From contig NZ_FRAC01000007.1 of the NCBI RefSeq assembly GCF_900142215.1, positions 556,548 through 620,547 of the forward strand: a DNA stretch of 64,000 bases, in the 5' to 3' direction. The notes beneath the pieces were generated by a model. The model saw nothing but the letters and a program-made list of their open reading frames with translations. It made no database searches and had not been told where the DNA came from. Below are positions 8,530 to 15,816 of this stretch, piece by piece. The translations under genes and the position numbers were made by a program. Source of the stretch: Anaerocolumna jejuensis DSM 15929 (GTDB lineage Bacteria; Bacillota; Clostridia; Lachnospirales; Lachnospiraceae). Each line of letters starts with the position of its first letter. Position 1 is the stretch's first letter.

Positions 8530-9621
8530 ATGAATAGTAATGATTCGTCAAAAAGCAAATCCTATGACCAAGATGACATGAATGTAAGTGCAGCAAATTA
8601 TTATGGATCAAGGAATTCAGGAAGATCAAATTGCTGTGATCCGGATCCGTACCCGCCTGGACCTCCCGGACCTCCCGGACCACCTGGACCTCCCGGACCA
8701 CAGGGACCTCAAGGAGCCACAGGACCCCAAGGCCCACGAGGAGCCACAGGCCAGACAGGAGCCACAGGAGCCACAGGAGCCCAAGGCCCGGCAGGCCCGG
8801 CAGGAGCCACAGGAACCCAGGGACCGGCAGGCCCGGCAGGAGCCACGGGAACCCAGGGACCGGCAGGCCCGGCAGGAGCCACAGGAACCCAGGGACCGGC
8901 AGGCCCGACAGGAGCTACAGGAACCCAGGGACCGGCAGGCCCGGCAGGAGCTACAGGAACCCAGGGACCAGCAGGCCCGGCAGGAGCTCAGGGACCAGCA
9001 GGCCCGGCAGGAGCTACAGGAGCCCAGGGACCGGCAGGCCCGGCAGGAGCCACAGGAACCCAGGGACCGGCAGGCCCGCAAGGACCTCAGGGGCCGACAG
9101 GTCCCGCTGGTGCAGCTACCATTATTCCTTATGCATCCGGTAATGTTGTTGCATTGACTACAATACTTGGTGGATTAGTTGGTACGACAGCCGCAGTTGG
9201 TTTTGGAAGTTCCGCTACAGGAATTCGAATAATCAATGGTATAATTGACACTACTAATATCAATAATTTTGCATTTTCCATGCCTAGAAATGGAACAATA
9301 AATTCTTTGGCAGCATACTTTAGCGTTGATGCCGCAATCAGCTTGATTGGTACCACAGTCAGGATTACAGCACAGCTGTATAGAGCTTCTTCTTCGAGTA
9401 ACCAATTTACAGCTATACCCGGAGCAGTAGTACAGCTTGCACCGACACTTACAGGTATTATTGCAATTGGAGAAAAAGTAAGCGGAATTACAACAGGCCT
9501 TTCCATACCTGTAACAGCAGGATCAAGATTATTGCTTATATTCTCTGCATCTGTTGTTTCCGGTCTGGGAATTGCAACAAGCATCGTAGGGTATGCGAGT
9601 GCAGGGCTTGGAATTTCATAA
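8530..9621 (+). CDS. BclB-like collagen-repeat spore-surface protein
   Basis: 363 residues. The N-terminal 40 residues (MNSNDSSKSKSYDQDDM, ending NCCDPDPYPPGPP) have no signal peptide and carry adjacent cysteines just before the collagen domain. The Gly-X-Y region covers about residues 42-193 and contains a near-perfect 12-residue repeat, GPAGPAGATGTQ. The C-terminal domain of about 170 residues (IIPYASGNVVALTTILGG onward) matches the exosporium BclB C-terminal type, and differs from that of the upstream paralogue. The start is the ATG at 8530, with GAGAGGAG seven to eight bases upstream; the upstream TTG at 8512 has no site. Promoter and leader resemble those of the first collagen gene, so both are probably late mother-cell genes. 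Confidence 0.85.
   Translation: MNSNDSSKSKSYDQDDMNVSAANYYGSRNSGRSNCCDPDPYPPGPPGPPGPPGPPGPQGPQGATGPQGPRGATGQTGATGATGAQGPAGPAGATGTQGPAGPAGATGTQGPAGPAGATGTQGPAGPTGATGTQGPAGPAGATGTQGPAGPAGAQGPAGPAGATGAQGPAGPAGATGTQGPAGPQGPQGPTGPAGAATIIPYASGNVVALTTILGGLVGTTAAVGFGSSATGIRIINGIIDTTNINNFAFSMPRNGTINSLAAYFSVDAAISLIGTTVRITAQLYRASSSSNQFTAIPGAVVQLAPTLTGIIAIGEKVSGITTGLSIPVTAGSRLLLIFSASVVSGLGIATSIVGYASAGLGIS
8784..9080. repeat. 36-bp coding tandem repeats in the second collagen gene
   Basis: Successive 36-bp units encode GPAGPAGATGTQ, about seven times, with few synonymous changes and one shortened unit near 8980. The homogeneity suggests recent duplication or gene conversion. Confidence 0.8.
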
Positions 9622-9644
9622 ATAACCTCAAAGCCTCCTAGTTA

Positions 9645-9714
9645 AATATAAAAGGGATATTGCAGTCAGAATGGATAGCCGATTCATTCTTTCAGCAGAT
9701 ATCCCTTTTATATT
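9645..9714 (+). terminator. Intrinsic terminator after the second collagen gene
   Basis: A 16-bp perfect stem (AATATAAAAGGGATAT at 9645-9660 with its complement at 9699-9714) with an inner imperfect stem; the 3' arm itself carries TTTT. Confidence 0.75.
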
Positions 9715-9810
9715 GAAAATGATTCAGGTGGAATCTGTTCTAAATATATCGTTTATAAACAAGTATATAATGACACTGGTATCAAGTCTTAAAAAAGGAT
9801 TTCGGGAATA

Positions 9811-9839
9811 TGTTAAAAGTTATCCGCCTGTGTTATAAT
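9811..9839 (+). promoter_or_regulatory. Promoter of msrA (extended -10)
   Basis: TGTGTTATAAT with the TG extension at 9831 and TATAAT at 9834-9839, with a weak -35 (TGTTAA) 17 bases upstream. Confidence 0.45.
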
Positions 9840-9880
9840 AACTGTTAGATAGCAGAATTGAACAGAAGGAAGGTAGTGAA

Positions 9881-10399
9881 ATGTCTAATATCACGGAAAA
9901 AGAAATATATCTTGCGGGAGGGTGCTTCTGGGGAACTGAGAAATACCTTTCGGGAATACAGGGAGTACTGGCAACCAGTGTAGGATATGCCAACGGCAAT
10001 ACGGAGAATCCCACGTACCAGGAAGTATGCCGCAATAATACCGGACATGCCGAGACCGTGAAGGTGGTGTATGATTCTGAAAAAATAGAGTTGGCCTTTA
10101 TTTTAAACCTTTACTATGACGTTATAAATCCCACCTCTGTCAATAAACAGGGAGCGGATGTGGGAAGCCAGTACCGTACCGGTATTTATTACGTGGCAGA
10201 AGAGGATTTGCCCGTAATCAAAGCATCCATACAGGAGCTGCAGAAAAAATATGAAAAGCCTGTTGCCATTGAGGTACTGCCCTTAAGAAATTATTATCTG
10301 GCAGAAGAATACCATCAGAAGTACCTGGATAAGAATCCCGGCGGCTACTGCCATATAGGGGCTGATAAATTCGAAAAGGCAAGAACAGCTACAAAATAA
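9881..10399 (+). CDS. msrA: Peptide methionine (S)-S-oxide reductase
   Basis: A 172-residue cytoplasmic repair enzyme that reduces the S-epimer of methionine sulfoxide. The catalytic Cys15 lies in the diagnostic GGCFWG motif, followed by SVGYANG and the substrate-binding segments YYDVINPTSVNKQGADVG.QYR and YYLAEEYHQKY. It has no fused MsrB domain; the sequence ends at KARTATK. The ribosome site is AAGGAAGG at 9868-9874. The 3' end of the gene forms the first unit of a 39-bp tandem repeat (10370-10486), so its last ten codons are duplicated downstream as non-coding DNA. Confidence 0.95.
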   Translation: MSNITEKEIYLAGGCFWGTEKYLSGIQGVLATSVGYANGNTENPTYQEVCRNNTGHAETVKVVYDSEKIELAFILNLYYDVINPTSVNKQGADVGSQYRTGIYYVAEEDLPVIKASIQELQKKYEKPVAIEVLPLRNYYLAEEYHQKYLDKNPGGYCHIGADKFEKARTATK

Positions 10400-10486
10400 T
10401 TTAATTAATTCGAAAAGGCAAGAACAGCGACAAAATAATGTAATTAATGCAAAAAGACAAGAACAGCGGTAAAATAATGTAATTAA
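10370..10486. repeat. Three 39-bp direct repeats spanning the msrA stop codon
   Basis: Units start at 10370, 10409 and 10448; each reads TTCGAAAAGGCAAGAACAGC then a segment ending ACAAAATAATNTAATTAA. Unit 1 holds the last msrA codons and the stop; units 2 and 3 are diverging copies outside the gene. Confidence 0.9.
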
Positions 10487-10561
10487 TGCCAATAATCCGG
10501 CAGCTCATAAAATTCATAAAAGTACAAATCCTACCTATAAAAATATAGAAGTAGTAAGTAT

Positions 10562-10634
10562 TGATAATTGTTCTCAAGAATACTGTTGACTGATAAAGCA
10601 GTTGTGGAATACAATTATATGAGAATGATTATCA
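10562..10634 (+). promoter_or_regulatory. Promoter bracketed by two Fur-like boxes
   Basis: TTGACT (10586-10591) and TACAAT (10610-10615), 18 bases apart, lie between TGATAATTGTTCTCA (10562-10576) and TGAGAATGATTATCA (10620-10634). Each box fits the 7-1-7 Fur pattern TGATAAT-N-ATTATCA, with two and one mismatches respectively, and the two are near inverted copies of each other. The downstream box sits just after the -10, where repressor binding would block transcription. Confidence 0.65.
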
Positions 10635-10658
10635 AATACTGACTTGCAGGAGAATTTT

Positions 10659-11297
10659 ATGAGCGATGATATCTTTTTAATAGGAGAGGACAGAACCTCT
10701 TCTTATGTGGCTTTTACCCTGGCCAACTGCTGTATGCCGACCCTTGTTAAAGCAAAGCCCTCCAGTCTGGTCAGTTTTCGCAAGAGGTATATTGATAGCA
10801 GAGACAATTTTTTGAAAGCTCTTTTACGGGAAAGCGGGAACTTTGGCTGCACTTACCGGATTCTTTATGAAAGTGAAACGGAAATATATATCATAGTATA
10901 CAACAGGAACCTGCTTTATGAGGTGCTTAAGAGAAATGCAGGTAATCCGCTGCTTTCCGGTAACGGTTATACGCTTATTACCTCCGGTTTGGAAGAAGTA
11001 ATGGAGCAGTTAATGAAAAGGTACGGCAGGTACCAGCAAAATAAGGTCATGGGAATTCAAAAGGATTTTCCTCATGAAATCGGCATTATTCTGGGGTATC
11101 CGGCTGCCGATGTGGAGGAATATATCAGAAATAACGGGGAGAACTATATTCTGTGCGGTTATTGGAAGGTCTATCAGAATGCGGATGAAGCAATAAAGAT
11201 ATTTGATACATTTTCCAGAATCCGCAGGGAAGCGGTCAGGCTGTTCTTTGCCGGAAGGCCGTTAATAGATATCATAAGTTTCTCTCCGAGGCATTAA
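10659..11297 (+). CDS. DUF3793 family protein, probably iron-regulated
   Basis: A 212-residue soluble protein of unknown function. It matches the DUF3793 family of Clostridia: the family hallmark FPHEIGIILGYP is at about residues 134-145, followed by VEEYIRNNG and a conserved CGYWKVYQ segment. No transmembrane helix or known catalytic motif is seen. The start is the ATG at 10659 because the ribosome site GCAGGAG (10646-10652) overlaps the upstream in-frame TTG at 10644. The gene stands alone behind a promoter flanked by two Fur-like boxes, which ties it to iron homeostasis by inference; the biochemical role remains unknown. Confidence 0.8.
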   Translation: MSDDIFLIGEDRTSSYVAFTLANCCMPTLVKAKPSSLVSFRKRYIDSRDNFLKALLRESGNFGCTYRILYESETEIYIIVYNRNLLYEVLKRNAGNPLLSGNGYTLITSGLEEVMEQLMKRYGRYQQNKVMGIQKDFPHEIGIILGYPAADVEEYIRNNGENYILCGYWKVYQNADEAIKIFDTFSRIRREAVRLFFAGRPLIDIISFSPRH

Positions 11298-11386
11298 AAG
11301 GTTCAATTGACAGGGGTGGGGTTTAATGTTATCATAATCCAGGTCAAAGAAAGGCATTACAGTGAATTTTCAGAACGGAGCAGAAA

Positions 11387-12145
11387 ATGTTAAACCAATT
11401 TTCAAGAACAGAACTTTTATTTGGTAAAGACAGTATGGAGAAGCTAAAAGACGCAAGAGTTGCGATTTTTGGTATCGGCGGTGTCGGAGGCTATACGGCG
11501 GAGGCTTTGGCAAGAAGCGGAGTAGGTACTTTTGACCTTTTTGATGATGACAAGGTCTGTTTAACCAATATCAACCGCCAGATAATCGCTACCAGAAAGA
11601 CTGTGGGAAAATACAAGGTTGAGGTCATGAAGGAACGGATACTGGATATTAACCCAGAAGCAGTAGTAAATACTCATCAGACTTTTTACACTCCCGAGGT
11701 AGCCGAAAAGTATGATTTCTCGGAATACACCTATATTGTCGATGCTATTGATACAGTAACCGGTAAAATTGAGCTTGTATTAAGAGCGGATAAGAGCGGT
11801 GTACCTATTATAAGCTGTATGGGAGCCGGAAATAAATTAGACCCTACCATGTTTGAGGTGACAGACATTTATAAGACCAGTATCTGCCCTCTGGCAAAGG
11901 TTATGAGAAAGGAATTAAAGGTCAGAGGAATCAAGAAGCTTAAGGTGGTCTATTCCAAGGAACCTGCCAGAAAGCCTATTGAAGATATGGCAATCAGCTG
12001 CAGAGCCAATTGCATCTGTCCTCCCGGTGCCCAGAGAAAATGTACGGAGAGAAGGCAGATTCCGGGAAGCAATGCCTTTGTGCCCTCTGTAGCCGGTCTC
12101 ATTATTGCCGGAGAAGTGATTAAGGATATAACAGAAGTACGATAA
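11387..12145 (+). CDS. tcdA: tRNA threonylcarbamoyladenosine dehydratase (TcdA/YgdL, ThiF/E1-like)
   Basis: A 252-residue ATP-dependent enzyme that cyclises t6A37 to ct6A in ANN-decoding tRNAs. The E1-like Rossmann nucleotide motif is GIGGVGGYTAEALARSGVG (about residues 27-45), followed by DDDKVCLTNINRQ and the catalytic-site segment CMGAGNKLDPT. The C-terminal CPPGAQRKCTERR with the earlier CRANCICPP could bind a metal. The start has GGAG 6 bases upstream. It is the only gene in its unit, closed by the long hairpin at 12151-12347. Confidence 0.92.
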   Translation: MLNQFSRTELLFGKDSMEKLKDARVAIFGIGGVGGYTAEALARSGVGTFDLFDDDKVCLTNINRQIIATRKTVGKYKVEVMKERILDINPEAVVNTHQTFYTPEVAEKYDFSEYTYIVDAIDTVTGKIELVLRADKSGVPIISCMGAGNKLDPTMFEVTDIYKTSICPLAKVMRKELKVRGIKKLKVVYSKEPARKPIEDMAISCRANCICPPGAQRKCTERRQIPGSNAFVPSVAGLIIAGEVIKDITEVR

Positions 12146-12150
12146 AGGAA

Positions 12151-12347
12151 GGGGCTGTTGCAAAGGGAAGCTCTGCGGAGTATAACTTGCCACACACACC
12201 GGTTGACCGACATCTGACATGATTTGTATGCTAAAATCGTACATAAAATGTTCGCTTATAGCATACAAATCATATCATCTGTCTGTCAAACAGTGCATCA
12301 TGGCAAGTCATACTCCGCAGAGCTTCCTTTTGCAACAGCCCCTTTTT
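12151..12347. repeat. Long hairpin D (192 bp) acting as terminator of tcdA
   Basis: Outer arms 12151-12191 and 12301-12342 (GGGGCTGTTGCAAAGGGAAG... with its complement, very few mismatches) and inner arms including ATGATTTGTATGC (near 12219-12231) and GCATACAAATCAT (12261-12273), so that the 192 bases fold almost end to end. Five T follow, giving intrinsic termination. It is much longer than needed for a terminator and lacks the loop motif of palindromes A-C. The 355-base gap to the next gene otherwise holds only the promoter at 12453. Confidence 0.85.
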
Positions 12348-12452
12348 AAACTATAATAATTGTATATATTGTATATAATAATCAATCAATTTACTGCATT
12401 AATTTGCTCCTGAAGAAAATTACAGTAAACTATAGCAGAAACAGTCGATATG

Positions 12453-12461
12453 TGTTATAAT
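12453..12461 (+). promoter_or_regulatory. Extended -10 promoter of the GGDEF/EAL gene
   Basis: TGTTATAAT (TG extension, TATAAT at 12456-12461) about 40 bases upstream of the start. No good -35 is seen. Confidence 0.4.
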
Positions 12462-12500
12462 AAATAAAATTACAGTATATGGAATAAATAAGGGGAATCT

Positions 12501-15431
12501 ATGCATAAGAGAAAGCGGATATTGAAGATTATAACCTGTATACTGGTGGTATTTGTTATTTTTTCGGTATACAATAATTTAACTGCATATTCTGCCAATG
12601 AGAAGAAGGGAAAGAATATACTCTTTATTAGTTCTTATAATGAAAATTTTCCAAGTGTTCCCGATGAAGTGAAAGGAATCCGGTCCGTATTCCCGGAAGA
12701 GAAGTACAATGTAGATTTTGAATATATGGATTCCAAGCGCTTTGTTACGGATGAGAGCAGAAAATTGTTTCATGATCTTCTTCAGTATAAGCTGGAACAT
12801 CTTCCTGCTTATGATGGTGTTATTGTTGGGGATGACTATGCACTGCAATTTGTAATGGATTATCAGGAAGAGATGTTTCCAGGTATTCCCATCGTGTTCT
12901 TAGGAGTTAATGATACGGACAGGGTGAAGGCAGCGGAGCAGAAAAGCAATATAACAGGCATTGTCGAAGAACTTTCCCTGGAGGATAACATCCGTTTAGG
13001 ACTCAGCCTTAATAAGAAGGCGAAGAGAGTTGTTGCCATTGTTGACGGCACCTTAACGGGAATTGGCGATGAAAGGCAGTTTTACTCTTTAAAAGATGAA
13101 TTTCCGGAGCTTACCTTTGATGAGATCAATGCGGCAAAGTACACCTTTGCTGAAGTGGGCGATTTGGTAAGTAAGCTGGGAAATGATACTATTCTATTAT
13201 ATTTAAGTATGTATACGGACAAAACGAACACCGATATTACCATACCGGAAGCATCCGCCCTCTTGAGCGAAGCTGCCAAAGTTCCCATAATCCGCGCGGA
13301 AGTCGGCGGAGTCGGCAATGGAGTACTTGGCGGTAAAATGTTTTCGTATTATCATTCCAGTGTAAAAGCTGCCAAAACTCTTAAGAAAATTTTTGAAGGA
13401 ACCTCTCCTGATTCAATCCCTATTGTTACTAAAAGTCCTAACTACTACATTTTTGATTATAATGTTTTAAAAAAGCACCATATTTCATTACATAACCTTC
13501 CTGAAGGTTCTAAGATAGAGGGACGTAAAATTTCCTTTATGGAACAGCATCCGATACTTACAGCGAATTTCGTTTTAATTGTATCTCTTTCATTACTGGT
13601 TATCATACTGCTTAGTACGGATAATATCAGACGAAGGAAAATGGAAAAAAGACTGCAGGAAAGTCATGAGGAATTAGTTCAGACCTACGAAGAGCTGACG
13701 GCATCGGAAGAGGAATTAAGAGTGCAGTATGAGCTTTCCCAGCAGCATATGGAAAAAATAGAAATCCTGAACCAAAAGTACAGCATAGCCGTAGAAAGTA
13801 CCGGCAGTGCTGTCTGGGAGTATGATGTTACCTTAAGGACCCTGTCTGTTTCAGAGGGATTTTTAAACAGTGTTGATTCCAAGCTTACACAGATGAAGGA
13901 TATTGACATACTTCTGGACGGAATTTTGAGTAAGGAGCAGAAGGATACTGTTATAGCGGAGTATACCCGTTACCTTAATGGGGAAATAGATAAGATTTAT
14001 AGGGAGCTCATGCTCTATAACCACAAAGGGGAGAAAATCTGGGTGCTGCTCAGCGGCAAGGGAGTCCATGATTTAAAGGGAACGGTAACGTCGTTGAACG
14101 GGCTGCTCATTGATATTACAAAAATTAAGGAGCAGGAGGAATTTATCAAGTATCTGGCAAGTAATGATCATCTGACCAATCTTCCCAACCGGATGAGCTT
14201 TATGGAAAAGATAAACACGGAATTACAGGCAAAAGCCTGCGGAGCCATCCTTTTAATGGATATCGATAATTTTAAGGGAATCAATGATTCCGTAGGGCAT
14301 TTGTACGGGGATAAAATGCTTTCATTGATTGCAGAGCGTATCCGTACTCTTATAGGTGAGAATATATTGGCCTACCGTTTTGGAGGGGACGAGTTTATCG
14401 TCCTGATTACCGGCAATGATGTTGAATTATTGATAGAAAGCTGCCTGGAGAAAATAAAGGAATTATTCAGCGAGCCCATTCAGCTGATGGGAACAGAGCA
14501 CCTTGTGAAGTTCAGCATCGGAATTACTGTTTTTCCGAAAGACAATTCGGACATGGAACGGCTCCTGATCAACGCAGATACAGCCATGTATTTTGTTAAG
14601 GATAATGGCAGGGACAACCATATGTTTTACAGTGATAAAATTCTGGAGGACATCAGAAGCAAGGCTGAAATCGAGGATATCCTGCGGGATGCCTTACGGG
14701 ATGACGGCCTGCGCCTGCTCTATCAGCCCCAGATAAATGTCAATACGGGAAAGATTGATGAATTCGAAGCACTTCTTCGCTTAAAGAACAGAAATCTGTC
14801 ACCGGCAAAGTTCATTGAAGTGGCGGAAATGAGCGGATTAATTATTGACATCGGCAGATGGGTAACCAAAGAAGCAATCCGTCAGATGGCAGAATGGCGG
14901 GATAAAGGATATCCGGTAAAACCCGTTGCCATTAACTTTTCAGGAAAGCAGTTAAATGACAGAGAGTATATTTCCTTCCTGCATGATACGCTGCAGGAGT
15001 ACCAGATTGACCCCAGATATGTGGAAATCGAAATTACGGAAAGTATTTTGGTAGAAGAGACGGAAAATACACTGACATTTTTAAATGAGCTGAAGGCTAT
15101 GGGACTGCGGATTGCCATGGATGATTTTGGAACAGGGTATTCCTCCATCAATTACCTGACCTTCATTCCTGTCAACAAGATCAAGCTGGATAAGTCCCTT
15201 TGCGAGAAATTTATAAATCTGGACAACAGTGTAATGTGCAGCCTCATTGGTCTTATGCATAGCCTGAATCTCATTATAACAGCGGAGGGAATCGAGGAGA
15301 CTTATCAGTATTACAGGTTAAAAGAGGGCGGCTGTGACCTTATTCAGGGATATTTGTTCAGCAAACCTCTTGCCAGCCAGGATATTGAAAATGTCTATAA
15401 TTATAATTTTATCAATCAAACAATGCAATAA
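12501..15431 (+). CDS. Membrane GGDEF/EAL protein with periplasmic-binding-type sensor and PAS
   Basis: 976 residues. An N-terminal signal anchor (8-28) is followed by an extracytoplasmic ABC-substrate-binding-like domain (about 35-330; ILFISSYNENFPSVPDEVKG), TM2 at about 351-372, a coiled coil (375-430), a PAS/PAC domain (430-555), GGDEF (555-710) and EAL (725-960). The GGDEF signature is intact (FGGDEF near 630) without an RxxD inhibitory site in the usual place. The EAL domain keeps EALLRLK, EITES, DDFGTGYSS and KLDKS, so cyclic-di-GMP hydrolysis is plausible; both activities may exist. It probably converts an external small-molecule signal into a c-di-GMP change controlling motility or surface attachment. 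It is monocistronic. Confidence 0.88.
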   Translation: MHKRKRILKIITCILVVFVIFSVYNNLTAYSANEKKGKNILFISSYNENFPSVPDEVKGIRSVFPEEKYNVDFEYMDSKRFVTDESRKLFHDLLQYKLEHLPAYDGVIVGDDYALQFVMDYQEEMFPGIPIVFLGVNDTDRVKAAEQKSNITGIVEELSLEDNIRLGLSLNKKAKRVVAIVDGTLTGIGDERQFYSLKDEFPELTFDEINAAKYTFAEVGDLVSKLGNDTILLYLSMYTDKTNTDITIPEASALLSEAAKVPIIRAEVGGVGNGVLGGKMFSYYHSSVKAAKTLKKIFEGTSPDSIPIVTKSPNYYIFDYNVLKKHHISLHNLPEGSKIEGRKISFMEQHPILTANFVLIVSLSLLVIILLSTDNIRRRKMEKRLQESHEELVQTYEELTASEEELRVQYELSQQHMEKIEILNQKYSIAVESTGSAVWEYDVTLRTLSVSEGFLNSVDSKLTQMKDIDILLDGILSKEQKDTVIAEYTRYLNGEIDKIYRELMLYNHKGEKIWVLLSGKGVHDLKGTVTSLNGLLIDITKIKEQEEFIKYLASNDHLTNLPNRMSFMEKINTELQAKACGAILLMDIDNFKGINDSVGHLYGDKMLSLIAERIRTLIGENILAYRFGGDEFIVLITGNDVELLIESCLEKIKELFSEPIQLMGTEHLVKFSIGITVFPKDNSDMERLLINADTAMYFVKDNGRDNHMFYSDKILEDIRSKAEIEDILRDALRDDGLRLLYQPQINVNTGKIDEFEALLRLKNRNLSPAKFIEVAEMSGLIIDIGRWVTKEAIRQMAEWRDKGYPVKPVAINFSGKQLNDREYISFLHDTLQEYQIDPRYVEIEITESILVEETENTLTFLNELKAMGLRIAMDDFGTGYSSINYLTFIPVNKIKLDKSLCEKFINLDNSVMCSLIGLMHSLNLIITAEGIEETYQYYRLKEGGCDLIQGYLFSKPLASQDIENVYNYNFINQTMQ

Positions 15432-15452
15432 AGCAGAAACAGAAAAAGTCAG

Positions 15453-15497
15453 AGCTGCCGCAAAGGTTAATTCCAAAGCCTTTGCGGCAGCTTTTTG
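15453..15497 (+). terminator. Intrinsic terminator after the GGDEF/EAL gene
   Basis: AGCTGCCGCAAAGG and CCTTTGCGGCAGCT (15479-15492) pair perfectly around a 12-base loop and are followed by TTTTT. The GCTGCCGCAAA core recurs in the hairpin at 36164. Confidence 0.9.
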
Positions 15498-15557
15498 TAT
15501 ATTTTAAAGGGTTTTGGTTAATTAATATCTTTATCACATGATGGAAAAGGAGATATT

Positions 15558-15752
15558 ATGCAGGAGAAAAAAGAAGATACTTTAAACTCTGTCCAAAATA
15601 AAAGACTTAATAAGATTAAGGCTACGAACAGTGAAGAAACGGCAGCCTGGGCTAACGAAGAAAAATCAGTAAATGACAGTAATGTGTCCATACCTTCAGA
15701 GTATGAGGTGGGAAAAGCCAAGAACTGGGTTGACAATGGAAGCCAGTTATAA
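15558..15752 (+). CDS. DUF3787 small protein
   Basis: 64 residues, hydrophilic, no membrane segment. It contains the TAAW motif (EETAAWANEEK, about residues 28-38) and a C-terminal IPSEYEVGKAKNWVDNG segment, which are the features of the short clostridial DUF3787 family of unknown function. A good ribosome site, AAAGGAGAT, precedes the ATG. It lies 64 bases upstream of the PFOR gene on the same strand with no hairpin between, so the two may be cotranscribed. Confidence 0.75.
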   Translation: MQEKKEDTLNSVQNKRLNKIKATNSEETAAWANEEKSVNDSNVSIPSEYEVGKAKNWVDNGSQL

Positions 15753-15816
15753 CAATTTTTAACTACTGATTATCGAATATCCATTTGGAGAGCGGATATT
15801 CAGGAAAGAGGAAAAA

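Noticed and set aside
5813..9157. Long open frames in other frames and on the minus strand through both collagen genes
   Set aside because: Gly-X-Y repeats of GC-rich codons leave all frames free of stops; the alternative products are low-complexity Pro/Ala, Cys/Ser or Arg/Gln strings with no ribosome site.
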